From: Chthoniobacter flavus
GTDB taxonomy: Bacteria; Verrucomicrobiota; Verrucomicrobiia; Chthoniobacterales; Chthoniobacteraceae
DNA: 51,694 nt
Assembly (NCBI GenBank): GCA_945860355.1
Contig: CAMARB010000007.1
Coordinates: forward strand, 1 to 51,694
Reading direction: 5' to 3'
Below, piece after piece: positions 27,640-37,092 of the stretch; position 1 is the first letter of the stretch; each line of letters opens with the position of its first letter. The translations under genes and the position numbers were made by a program. The notes beneath the pieces are model-generated. The model made no database searches. It saw nothing but the letters and a program-made list of their open reading frames with translations, and was not told where the DNA came from.

Positions 27640-27701
27640 AGTGGCAGAGCCGTCCCGGCTCTGGTGTTTCCCGTAACCAGCGGCGGGACGCCGCTGCCAC
27701 T
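27640..27701. repeat. 62-bp palindromic element, GGGAC-loop variant
   Basis: Bounded by agtggcag and ctgccact, it holds two hairpin halves, agagccgtcccggctct and agcggcgggacgccgct. The layout parallels the R1 repeats, but the inner words differ. A partial half (caaccagcgacgggacga) lies just upstream near 27611. It sits in the 205-bp gap between modules 1 and 2. Confidence 0.6.
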
Positions 27702-27778
27702 TCCGGCGCGCGGAGGGCGCGGGAAGTTTTTTCCACTTTTTTCGGCAAACCCGGCCGTTCGCGGAGCATTGTCTCTGG

Positions 27779-28309
27779 ATGCGCGTTCCCGACCCGAGCC
27801 AACACGATGATTTCCTGCGCCTCTTCATGGAGGCGCAGGACTCCCTGCGGGTGTATGTGAGGTCCCTCCTGTTTGACCAGGAGGAGGAGCGCGAGGTCAT
27901 GCAGGAAGTGGCCGCCGTGCTTTGGCGCAAATTCGAGGCCGGGATGACCCGGGAATCTTTCGCGCGCTGGGCGTGTGGGGTCGCCCGGATGGAGGTGCTC
28001 GCTTTCCGCCGGGATCGCGCCCGGGACCGGCATTGTTTCGGGGAAGACGTGTTCGAGCTCCTGGCGCAGACCGTCGAGGAGCAATCCGACACTCTGGAGG
28101 CCGAGCGCCGGGCTTTGGAGCAATGCATGGAAAAGCTGCCCGCGCCGCAACGCCAACTGCTGGAGGCGGCCTACGCGCCGGGAGTGCAGATCGACCAGCT
28201 CGCGCGGCAAATGAAACGCACCGCGATGGCTCTTTATAAAACCCTGCACCGGTTGCGGCTCCAGCTGCTCGACTGCACCCGGCACACGCTCACGGAAGGA
28301 GAACTCTGA
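27779..28309 (+). CDS. ECF-type RNA polymerase sigma factor (module 2)
   Basis: This 176-residue paralogue of the module 1 sigma shares 'FLRLF', 'REEVMQEVAAVLWRKFE'-type sigma2 sequence (here 'EREVMQEVAAVLWRKFE'), 'DRHCFGEDVFELLAQ' and the sigma4 block 'LPAPQRQLLEAAYAPGVQ' with 'AMALYKTLHRLRLQLLDC'. No anti-sigma domain is fused. Its stop overlaps the next ATG by one base (TGATG), implying translational coupling. The similarity to the gene at 21237 extends through the whole protein, indicating duplication of the module. Confidence 0.9.
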   Translation: MRVPDPSQHDDFLRLFMEAQDSLRVYVRSLLFDQEEEREVMQEVAAVLWRKFEAGMTRESFARWACGVARMEVLAFRRDRARDRHCFGEDVFELLAQTVEEQSDTLEAERRALEQCMEKLPAPQRQLLEAAYAPGVQIDQLARQMKRTAMALYKTLHRLRLQLLDCTRHTLTEGEL

Positions 28310-29322
28310 TGCACCCAAACGATCCGCGCCTTGAACTGATCCGCCTCCATCTGGAGGGCAATGCGACCGCCCAGGAGTCGGCCGCGCTGGAGGAGCAGCT
28401 CCGGAACGACCCCGGGTTCCGGGATTTTTATGTGCGTTCCGTGAATCTGGACTTGGCCCTGGCCGACGCCGGCAAGCTCTCCTTCCGGCCTGCCGGAGAC
28501 GCGCCGGGGTTGTCGTCGCAGCCGATCCGCGGCCCTTGGTGGCAGCGCCGTCCCTTGAGCGCCATGGCCGCGGGCGTGGTTTTCGGAATGTTCTTCAGCT
28601 CCGCGGTGTGGGCTTACGTGGGGCCCATGACGGCGAAGGCGGTGACGCTCTTCCGCGACAGCTTTGAATCGGGCCGGGCGCCTCTGGTGAACGGATTCCC
28701 CATCGTTCCCGGCGTCTGGGGGGGCGACTTCTCGGAGGTCGTCGGCCCCCAACAGGGCGTTCTGCCTTTCAATGGCCGCCGCATGTTGCGCCTTCTGCGC
28801 GCGGATCACTCCGGCAAGAAACCGGAAATCGGCTACAACTGCAGCCTCGCACGAATCATCGATCTTCAGCAGCACTGGGGCCATTTGGACGACGGCAAAG
28901 GGGTTCTTTCCTTCGAGGCCAGTTTCAAGATGACGGACTCCGCGGAACCGGGCCGGTACCGCGGCGGGGCATCGCTGTTTGCCTTATACGACCTGCCGGA
29001 TCAACACGACGACTCCGAGATCTTCGCGCATGTCCGCAGGGAACAGCAGATCTTCCGGGCGGAGGCGAAGAGCGCAGGCGCCAGCGCGGGATTCAGCCCC
29101 GCCTCTGCCCACCGCAGCTTCGCTCTGGACGCCGAGCCCGGCTGGCAGAAGTTGCGCATCGATCTGCTGCTTCCGCCCGGGACCCGCTATTTGCTTCTGG
29201 AAATGCACGTGTCGGATCGCAAGGCGGAGAAGCAGCGTGTGGATTCGAGCCAAGTCGCGTTCCCCGGACATTTCATCGACGACATCCACGTGAGTCTCAC
29301 CCGGAGCCACTCGCTGCCTTGA
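28309..29322 (+). CDS. Membrane anti-sigma-like protein with extracytoplasmic beta-sandwich (module 2)
   Basis: This 337-residue paralogue of the protein at 21767 has a cytoplasmic helical domain starting 'LELIRLHLEGNATAQESAAL'. One membrane helix follows (about 82-104, 'AAGVVFGMFFSSAVWAYVG'), then a periplasmic domain with 'DSFESGRAPLVNGFP', 'VWGGDFSEVVGPQQGV', 'RMLRLLRADHSGK' and the end block 'FIDDIHVSLTRS'. Conservation with module 1 is strongest in the membrane helix and the WGGD...RMLRLL block, suggesting that these do the signalling. A FecR-like transmembrane regulator of the adjacent sigma factor is the best reading. Confidence 0.75.
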   Translation: MHPNDPRLELIRLHLEGNATAQESAALEEQLRNDPGFRDFYVRSVNLDLALADAGKLSFRPAGDAPGLSSQPIRGPWWQRRPLSAMAAGVVFGMFFSSAVWAYVGPMTAKAVTLFRDSFESGRAPLVNGFPIVPGVWGGDFSEVVGPQQGVLPFNGRRMLRLLRADHSGKKPEIGYNCSLARIIDLQQHWGHLDDGKGVLSFEASFKMTDSAEPGRYRGGASLFALYDLPDQHDDSEIFAHVRREQQIFRAEAKSAGASAGFSPASAHRSFALDAEPGWQKLRIDLLLPPGTRYLLLEMHVSDRKAEKQRVDSSQVAFPGHFIDDIHVSLTRSHSLP

Positions 29323-29366
29323 GCGGGGGCGCCGCCCTCTCCCGCCCCTTTATTCCCCCTTTAAAA

Positions 29367-30485
29367 ATGACCGGCACGACGCGTTTCCTCCTGATCCCCG
29401 CCCTCGCACTTCTTCCTGCCCTCCCCGCCCGGGGCGCGGAGTCCGGCGTCCGCGCCGTGATGCGGGAGAAACACCGGCAGCTGCTCGAAAAACACTGCCA
29501 AAGCTGCCATGGGGCCGAGAAACAGAAGGGCAAGTTCCGCGTCGACGACCTGAGTTTCGCCATCCACGACGTGCAGACCGCCGCCCGCTGGCAGAAGGTC
29601 CTCGATGCGATGAACGCTGGGGAGATGCCCCCGGAGGAGGAAAAACAGCCGGACGCAAAAGCGAAGACGGATTTTCTTGAGGACCTGGCCAACACCATGG
29701 TCGCGGCGCGCCGGACGTTGGCCGACCAGCACGGGGTGATTGCGCTGCGCCGGCTCAACCAGCGCGAGTATAAAAACACCCTGCGCGCGCTGCTCGGCGT
29801 GGAAATCGACGTGAGCGAGCTGCCGCCCGACACGAGCGCTGCGGCTTTCGACACCGTGGGTTCGGGCCTGTTCATGTCGGGCAACCAGTTCGAGCAATAC
29901 GAGGCCATCGGGCGCGAGGCGCTCGAGGAGGCCGCCCGCCGGCAACTGGCCCGGGGCGCGGTGAAAAAACGCCGATTCGAGGTGGAGGAGACCCTCGAAA
30001 AAGTCCGCGCATTTCACCAGGAGAACCTCGACGCCGTGGAACGCGGCAAACGCTGGGTCAATGCCGTGGAGGCGAAGGCTGCGCTCCCGGAGAACGCGGG
30101 AATCGTCGCCGAGCTGCGCAAAACAGCGCGCAGCTCCCGGGAATTGCTCCGCAGCTGGGAAAAGATTCCGGGCGCACCCGCCCCGGAGGAGTTCGGGTTC
30201 AAGACCAAGGAGAACAACGCGGACAAAGCGTTGGCGGCGTCGGGCAACGTGGTCTTTCCGCAGTATGACGCGTACTACCTCTCGCAACCGCACCTGGACA
30301 CCGGGGCTTACCTGACGATTAACCGCCAGCATCAGGTAAACTCCTGGTTTTACCTGGGGATTCCCGGCGATTTCCCCCCGGGCGACTACGTTCTGAGGGT
30401 GTGCATCGCCGCCACCGCCGAGGCCCCCCCGAGCGCCGCTTTCTGGAGTTCGGCGTGCAGGAACACGCGGGCGCCCACGGCCTGA
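29367..30485 (+). pseudogene. DUF1592-type cytochrome, N-terminal part before a frameshift (module 2)
   Basis: From ATG 29367 the frame encodes a signal peptide (1-24, 'PALPARGAES'), the haem motif in 'LEKHCQSCHGAEKQKGKF', 'GEMPPEEEKQPDAK', and DUF1587 'ALRRLNQREYKNTLRALLG'. A charged insert and a beta-rich segment ending 'VLRVCIAATAEA' follow. The frame then breaks at a C7 run (30424-30430) and ends after 18 unrelated residues. One extra C would join it directly to the frame that continues to 32053. It follows the anti-sigma-like gene by 44 bp. It could be a sequencing error, a real mutation or phase variation. Confidence 0.8.
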
Positions 30486-32053
30486 TCATCAGCACCCACG
30501 CGGTCGGCGCCGCCATGGACGAGCCCGAGCTGCTGGAGATCCCGTTCCGGCACACCCGCCAGACCCGAAACAAGACCCTCTTTATCCGGGAGAAAGGCAC
30601 CCGCGACCACTACGAGCAGGCCAAAGACAAGTTCAACGCCGCCAGAACCAGGAACGGGATCGGGCCGGAAGTCGCCCTCTGGGTGGACTGGATGGAACTC
30701 GAGCTCAAGCCCCAGCCGGTTGAACCGGCGCCGACCGGCTTGCGAGCCTTGGGGCTCGGGCTGGACGACAAGGCGCCCGCTCCCGCCCCGGACGACCTGC
30801 GCGCGGCCGTTGAAAGATTTGCGCTTGAGGCGTTCCGCGGCCTGCCTCCCAGCGCCGCGTATTTGGATCGTTTGCTGGCGCTGTATGAGGAATCCCGGCG
30901 CGCCGGCAGCGCCCACGGGGTCGCGCTCAAGGAAATCCTGGAGGCCGTGCTTGCGTCGCCCAAGTTTCTCTACCGGGCCGAGCCCTCCGATACCCGGCGG
31001 ACTTTGACCGGCAATGAACTAGCCACCCGGCTCTCCTATTTCCTCTGGGGCGCACCGCCCGATCCCGCCTTGCGCGCCCTGGGTGAATCCGGCGACCTGT
31101 TGCGAGCCGAGGTGCTGGCGGCCCAGACACAACGGCTTCTCGACGATCCGCAGGCCCTGGGGTTTGTCGAGCCGTTCACCCGCCAATGGCTCGGTTTGGA
31201 CCGGCTCGATTTTTTCGAGTTCAACCGCCAGCGGTTTCCCCGCTTCGACATCAGCACCAAGAACGCCGCCCGGCGGGAGGTCTCGGAGACATTCGCCCAC
31301 CTGCTCCGGGAGAACGCCAGTCTCACCCATCTGCTCAAGGCCGACTACGCGATCGTCAACGGCTTGCTGGCCGACTACTACGGGATCCAGGGGGTGCGGG
31401 GCGATGCGTGGCGCAAAGTGGCGCTGCCCAAGGACTCGCCGCGCGGGGGCCTTTTGGGGATGGCGGCGGTGCTGGCCATGGGCAGCAACGGCGAACACAC
31501 CAGCCCTGTGGAACGCGGCGCCTGGGTGCTGCGCAAGGTGCTCAACGATCCGCCTCCGCCCGCCCCGGCCAACGTGCCGGCCATCACCCGGCTCGCCGGC
31601 AAAGTGCTGACCACCCGCGAACGGGTGCTGGCGCACCAGGAGGATCCCCAGTGCGCTAGCTGCCACCGCAAGATCGACCCGATCGGGTTCGGGCTGGAAA
31701 ACTTCGACGCCGTGGGCCAGTGGCGCACGGAGGATTCTTACGAGGCGAAGGACAACGACGGGAAACCGCTCCCGAACGCCAAGAAAACGTGGGCGATCGA
31801 TCCGGCCGGGGCATTCCACAAGGGGGCGGCCTTTGCCAACTACCAGGAATTGCGCGGCGTGGTGGCTTCGAAGCACGAGGCGTTTGCGCGGGGGTTCACC
31901 TCGGCGCTCATCGAATACGCCCTCGGGCGCCCCTGCGGCTTTAGCGACGAGCCCCTCGTGGACGGCATTGTTGGCCACGCGCGCGCTCGGGATTTCGCCG
32001 TCCGCGCCTTCGTTCACGCACTGATCCAGAGCAAAGAGTTCCACTCCAAATAG
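30401..32053 (+). pseudogene. DUF1592-type cytochrome, C-terminal part after the frameshift (module 2)
   Basis: The conserved part starts at about 30431 ('ERRFLEFGVQEHAGAHG') and continues the protein above. The GTG at 30401 is only the first possible start in this frame and is unlikely to be genuine. Domains are DUF1595/1592 ('LATRLSYFLWGAPPDPALRA', 'FTRQWLGLDRLDFFEF'), 'LLADYYGIQGVRGDAWRKV', DUF1588 with haem motif 'CASCHRKIDPIGFGLENFD', and DUF1585 near 'FTSALIEYALGRPCGF'. Joined, the protein would have about 895 residues, comparable with its 814-residue paralogue. It is followed after 11 bp by the second DUF1552 gene. Confidence 0.8.
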
Positions 32054-32064
32054 AGAGCACCCCA

Positions 32065-33357
32065 ATGAACACCCCTTTGAACCGCCGCCATTTCCTGCGC
32101 TCCAGCACCGCCCTCATCGCACTGCCTTTTCTTGAGTCCCTCGGTTTCCGGCGGTTTGCCTCCGCCGCAACGCCGGTTGCGCCTCCCAAACGCCTGGTTT
32201 TCCTCGGGCTGGGCTGGGGACTGACCACGGAAACGTGGTTCCCGGACGCGCACCAACCCGGCGCCGGATACACCCTGCCCAAGGGGTTGGCGCCGCTGGA
32301 GCGGCACAAGGCGGGATTCACCGTGGTGCAGGGGCTCACGCACAAGTCGGTGAACGCCGGGCACCAGGGCGGCACGTTCTGGCTGACGGGCGCCAATCAG
32401 TTCGTGGTGCCGGGGAAAAGCTTCCACAACACCATCTCCGCCGACCAGGTGGCCGCGGCCCAGTTCGGGCGGCACACGCGGTTCGCCTCCATTCAGCTCG
32501 ACTGCGCGAACCCCGGCAACTCCGGGCACGGCCCCGGCCTGTCGCTGGCCTGGGATCAGGGCGGGAAACCCATCGGCGGCCACAAAAACCCGGTGGAGGC
32601 CTATCACCGCCTTTTTGCCAACGAAACCACGCCCGTCGAACAGCGCAAAGCCCTGCTGGCGCGTCGGCGCAGCCTGCTCGACACGGTGTTGGAGGACGCG
32701 AACGATCTGCGGCGCGGGCTCGGGAAGACGGACAACGAGAAGTTGGAGGAGTATTTTGAGGGGATCCGCGACATTGAAACCCGGCTGAGCAAGGACGAGC
32801 AATGGCTTGGGGTGCCCCGGCCCAAATCGCCGCTGGGAGAGCCGAAGCCGGGCCTGGCCGGGCGTCAGGAAATCGAGCTCATGTATGACATCCTGGTGGC
32901 CGCGCTTCAGACCGACAGCACCCGGGTGCTCACTTATCGGCAGCCGGTGGACACGCTGCTCACCAGCCTCGACATCAAGGTGGCCCCGCACGACATGAGC
33001 CATTACCACTCGACGATGGCGGAGAAGCTCGACGCCTCCCAGCGGCGCGACATCGCCCAGGCGCAGCTGCTCGCCGGGCTGCTCGACAAACTCAAGTCCA
33101 CCCGGGAGGCCGACGGGACCAGCCTGTTTGACCACGTCACCGTCGCCTTCGGCACCAACACCCGCACCGAACACAGCGGCGACAACTGCCCCACCCTGCT
33201 CGCCGGCGGCGGGGCCGGGCTCAAGCTCGGCCAGAACCTGGTGCTGCCCAAGGGCACCCCCCTCAACAATGCATGGCTCACCGTGCTCCAGGGATCGGGC
33301 CTCCCGGTGGAACGCCATGGCGACAGCACCGGCGTGATCAAAGAACTGCTCGCCTGA
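32065..33357 (+). CDS. Tat-exported DUF1552 protein (module 2)
   Basis: The 430-residue protein has a twin-arginine signal, 'LNRRHFLRSSTALIALPFL', then DUF1552 motifs: 'KRLVFLGLGWGLTTETWFP', 'LAPLERHKAGFTVVQGLTH', 'GHQGGTFWLTGANQ', 'VPHDMSHYHST'-type His-rich block (here 'APHDMSHYHSTMAEK') and 'VTVAFGTNTRTEHSGDNCP'. It is a paralogue of the module 1 protein and directly follows the frameshifted cytochrome gene by 11 bp, as expected for this partner pair. Its activity is unknown. Confidence 0.88.
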   Translation: MNTPLNRRHFLRSSTALIALPFLESLGFRRFASAATPVAPPKRLVFLGLGWGLTTETWFPDAHQPGAGYTLPKGLAPLERHKAGFTVVQGLTHKSVNAGHQGGTFWLTGANQFVVPGKSFHNTISADQVAAAQFGRHTRFASIQLDCANPGNSGHGPGLSLAWDQGGKPIGGHKNPVEAYHRLFANETTPVEQRKALLARRRSLLDTVLEDANDLRRGLGKTDNEKLEEYFEGIRDIETRLSKDEQWLGVPRPKSPLGEPKPGLAGRQEIELMYDILVAALQTDSTRVLTYRQPVDTLLTSLDIKVAPHDMSHYHSTMAEKLDASQRRDIAQAQLLAGLLDKLKSTREADGTSLFDHVTVAFGTNTRTEHSGDNCPTLLAGGGAGLKLGQNLVLPKGTPLNNAWLTVLQGSGLPVERHGDSTGVIKELLA

Positions 33358-33377
33358 ATCCGAGGCGCGTTTTCCCT

Positions 33378-34124
33378 GTGAAATGCCGCCTCCTCGGGTG
33401 GGCTCTTTTTTCCGGAGCGCTTCTCCACGCTCATCCGGGGTTCACGGCTGAAGTCCGGCCTGTGCTCGGAGAACGCGGCGACTTGGTTTTTCAGTCCAGG
33501 TGTGAGGGACCCCGGGCCCGGGTTCCGCGCACGGAGTTTGGGGCTTCCACGTTCATCCGGGGGACACTCCGGGTGGAGCAAACCCAGCCCCATTACACCG
33601 TGGTGCATTGGGTGGAACCCCGGGCGTTGGGCAGCCGCGCTTTGCGGGCGTGCATGATGCAAGTCGATTTCCGCTGGGTCGGCGCCACGGATGTGCAGTT
33701 TCGTTTTTTCCGCGAGGACGGACTCCGCAAAAAGCCCGAGGAAGCCGCGTTGCCGCCTTGGTTCAGCGTGGACTTGATATGCCTCAAGGGCGAGCAGACG
33801 CCCTCCCGATGGCAAATCAGCGATCGCGTCTCGCTCATCGACCCCGACACGAAAACGCGGCCAACCAGCGCAGGCAGTCCCGTTCCCAAGGAACAGGCCC
33901 CCTACCCGAGCACCGTTGCGCCGCTGTGGCTGCAGAGCGGAAAATGGTATCGGATTCTTTTTGAAGTGAAGGGCGATGACGTGAGCGTTCAGCTCAACGA
34001 TGGGCAATCCCTCCGGGGCCGTTGCAAAGGGGCCGACAGGGCCAAGGTGCCCAGCCTGCTCCTGGAGGCGCCCCCGGGCAAAGGGGTCGAATTCGACAAT
34101 CTCAAGCTCTGGTCGCTGCGTTAG
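33378..34124 (+). CDS. Secreted protein of unknown function, probable jelly-roll fold
   Basis: From the GTG at 33378 it has 248 residues with a signal peptide (1-24, 'LLHAHPGFTA'). The body is beta-rich with 'GDLVFQSRCEGPR', 'VDFRWVGATDVQFRFFRED', 'WYRILFEVKGDDVSVQLNDG' and 'GVEFDNLKLWSLR'. The last two blocks resemble concanavalin A/LamG and 3-keto-disaccharide hydrolase-like sandwich domains. It starts 20 bp after the DUF1552 gene, so it is probably the last gene of module 2 and has no counterpart in module 1. A polysaccharide-binding or hydrolase role is a guess from fold and context. Confidence 0.65.
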   Translation: MKCRLLGWALFSGALLHAHPGFTAEVRPVLGERGDLVFQSRCEGPRARVPRTEFGASTFIRGTLRVEQTQPHYTVVHWVEPRALGSRALRACMMQVDFRWVGATDVQFRFFREDGLRKKPEEAALPPWFSVDLICLKGEQTPSRWQISDRVSLIDPDTKTRPTSAGSPVPKEQAPYPSTVAPLWLQSGKWYRILFEVKGDDVSVQLNDGQSLRGRCKGADRAKVPSLLLEAPPGKGVEFDNLKLWSLR

Positions 34125-34216
34125 GCCCCGGCGGCCGCCCTCTCACGGGCTGGGCTTGGAGGCCGATCCGCGGACGCGGGAATTGTGACAATCCTGTGGC
34201 AAACCGGCGGAGGGGA

Positions 34217-34244
34217 TTGACCCAACGGGAAAACCCGATACGAA
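34217..34244 (+). promoter_or_regulatory. Candidate arsR promoter with palindromic operator
   Basis: A TTGACC box (34217-34222) and a weak TACGAA box (34239-34244) are separated by 16 bp. The spacer contains the perfect palindrome cgggaaaacccg (34226-34237). ArsR proteins often bind inverted repeats between or over promoter boxes of their own operon. The -10 is poor, so this is tentative. Confidence 0.3.
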
Positions 34245-34252
34245 AACCGCCG

Positions 34253-34684
34253 ATGCTCAAAGCCGTTTCCTTCGCCCATGCCCTCGCGGATGTCACCCGC
34301 TGGCGCATCGCCCATCTCATCGCCTCGGACGCGCTTTGTGTCTGCGAACTCGCCGATATTTTCCGGCTCCCGCAGTCCACTCTCTCCACGCATCTCCAGG
34401 TGATGCGCCGGACCGGCATCGCGTCCGTTGAACGCTGCGAGAAGTGGTCGTATTACCGGCTGGCCAAGGAAGTGAGGCCCGTCTGGAGAGCCCTCAACGC
34501 GCTCTCCGATCCCGACCCCGAATCCAGCAAAGCCTTGGAAGAGGACCGCAAACGAGCCGAAGCGCGCCTCGCGCTACGGGGCCAGACCGATTGCCAGGGA
34601 CCCCGCCGCAGCATCCCGCCGACGCCGCCCGCCACCCGGAAACCCGCTTCTCCCCGCCTCAAAACCGCCGTGTTTTGCAAATAA
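34253..34684 (+). CDS. arsR: ArsR-family arsenic-responsive repressor
   Basis: This 143-residue winged-helix regulator includes the arsenite-binding motif 'ALCVCELADIF' (Cys29, Cys31), equivalent to ELCVCDL of classic ArsR. It is followed by the recognition helix 'LPQSTLSTHLQVMRRTGIAS' and the wing 'KWSYYRLA'. ATG 34253 gives a normal ArsR start. Binding of As(III) or Sb(III) should release it from DNA and induce the two genes downstream. The C-terminal ~40 residues are a Pro/Arg-rich extension beyond the usual ~105-residue core, with a further Cys near the end. It lies 30 bp upstream of the GAPDH gene. Confidence 0.9.
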   Translation: MLKAVSFAHALADVTRWRIAHLIASDALCVCELADIFRLPQSTLSTHLQVMRRTGIASVERCEKWSYYRLAKEVRPVWRALNALSDPDPESSKALEEDRKRAEARLALRGQTDCQGPRRSIPPTPPATRKPASPRLKTAVFCK

Positions 34685-34714
34685 CCCCGCATCGTTTCAA
34701 ACCTCCCACTTCTT

Positions 34715-35722
<1,008 letters not shown>

Positions 35723-35732
35723 AGCGCCTGAG

Positions 35733-36986
35733 ATGAGTTCCCGCACCTTCGCGGACGCCGGGGTCCGCAATTACGCCGTGGTCACGCTGGCCTACTGGGC
35801 CGACACCCTGGCCGACGGCGCGATCCGCACCCTGGTGCTTTTCTATTTCTCGCAGCGGGGTTACTCGGCGTTGCAGGTGGCGCTCTTGTTCCTGTTCTAT
35901 GAAGTGTTCGGGATCGTCACCAATTTCTGCGGCGGTTATCTCGGGGCGCGGTTCGGACTCAAAAGCACGCTGTTCCTTGGGCTGGGCACGCAGATCCTGG
36001 CGCTGGGGGTTCTGGCGTTGACGCCGGCGGACGCGCTGACGGTGGCGGTGGTCATGGTTTCGCAGGCGTTCTCGGGCATCGCCAAAGACCTCACCAAGAT
36101 GAGCAGCAAAAGCGCGGTGAAACTGGTGGCGGGCGAGAGCCAGGGCCGTCTTTACCGGTGGGTGGCCCTGCTCACCGGGAGCAAAAACGCCCTCAAAGGA
36201 GTCGGCTTTTTCCTCGGGGGCCTGATGCTCTCGGCGCTGGGTTTTCAAACCGCCGCGGCCTGTCTGGCGGCGCTGGTGGCTCTCGCCTTGGTCGGCGCGG
36301 CGCTCTTCATGCGGGGCGGACTGGGTGCGGCCAATAAAAAGGCGAAGTTCAGCCACATGTTCTCCCGAAACCGCGCGGTGAACTTCCTGGCCTGGGCCCG
36401 GCTCTTCCTGTTCGGCGCCCGGGACATTTGGTTTGTGGTGGCGGTTCCCGTGTTTCTCGCGTCCGTGCTGGGATGGCAGTTTTGGCAGGCGGGCGGGTTC
36501 ATGGCCGCGTGGGTGATCGGTTACGGGGCGGTGCAGGCGGCGGCGCCAGCGCTGGTCCGTCGGCGCACCGGCGGGGAGCCCGACGGGCGCACGGCGACGG
36601 GGCTGGCGTTCGCGCTGGCGCTGTTCCCGGCGGGGATCGCCGCCGCGCTCGGCCTTCAATGGAGCGCATCCGTCGTGCTGGTGACGGGCCTGATCCTCTT
36701 TGGCGTCGTGTTCGCGCTCAACTCGGCCGTTCATTCCTATCTCATCCTGGCTTACACAGACCACGACAAGGTCGCCATGAACGTCGGCATCTATTACATG
36801 GCCAACGCCTGCGGTCGCCTCGTCGGGACCCTGCTTTCGGGGATGCTCTACCAGTGGGGCAGCCGCTCCGGCCCCCACGACGGGCTGCTTTGGTGCCTGC
36901 TAGGCTCCACGGCGTTGGTGCTCGCCGCCGGTTGTCTGTCCCTCGGCTTGCCCGGCCGACTCCCGGCAACCGCCCCGGCCCGCTGA
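35733..36986 (+). CDS. arsJ: Organoarsenical efflux MFS transporter ArsJ
   Basis: The 417-residue protein has about twelve membrane helices. The start 'GVRNYAVVTLAYWADTLADG' and 'RTLVLFYFSQRGYSALQVA' are typical of ArsJ, as are 'MSSKSAVKLVAGESQGRLYR' in the centre and 'AYTDHDKVAMNVGIYYMANA' near the end. ArsJ exports the unstable 1-arseno-3-phosphoglycerate made by its partner GAPDH, which then breaks down to arsenate outside. The gene is 10 bp behind GAPDH and followed by a hairpin, so arsR-GAPDH-arsJ forms one operon. No arsC, arsB or arsM is visible. Confidence 0.93.
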   Translation: MSSRTFADAGVRNYAVVTLAYWADTLADGAIRTLVLFYFSQRGYSALQVALLFLFYEVFGIVTNFCGGYLGARFGLKSTLFLGLGTQILALGVLALTPADALTVAVVMVSQAFSGIAKDLTKMSSKSAVKLVAGESQGRLYRWVALLTGSKNALKGVGFFLGGLMLSALGFQTAAACLAALVALALVGAALFMRGGLGAANKKAKFSHMFSRNRAVNFLAWARLFLFGARDIWFVVAVPVFLASVLGWQFWQAGGFMAAWVIGYGAVQAAAPALVRRRTGGEPDGRTATGLAFALALFPAGIAAALGLQWSASVVLVTGLILFGVVFALNSAVHSYLILAYTDHDKVAMNVGIYYMANACGRLVGTLLSGMLYQWGSRSGPHDGLLWCLLGSTALVLAAGCLSLGLPGRLPATAPAR

Positions 36987-36989
36987 CTC

Positions 36990-37012
36990 CCGGACACCCC
37001 TGGCGTGTCCGG
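36990..37012 (+). terminator. Hairpin ending the ars operon
   Basis: A perfect 8-bp stem, ccggacac (36990-36997) and gtgtccgg (37005-37012), with a 7-nt loop starts 3 bp after the arsJ stop. An A-run rather than a T-run follows, so termination strength is uncertain. Confidence 0.55.
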
Positions 37013-37092
37013 AAAACACAACGAAAAGGCCGGAACCGACAAGACCCGGGCCGGGCCGTGTGGGAAGATCTGGCCTGAGTAAGTCGCACCCC

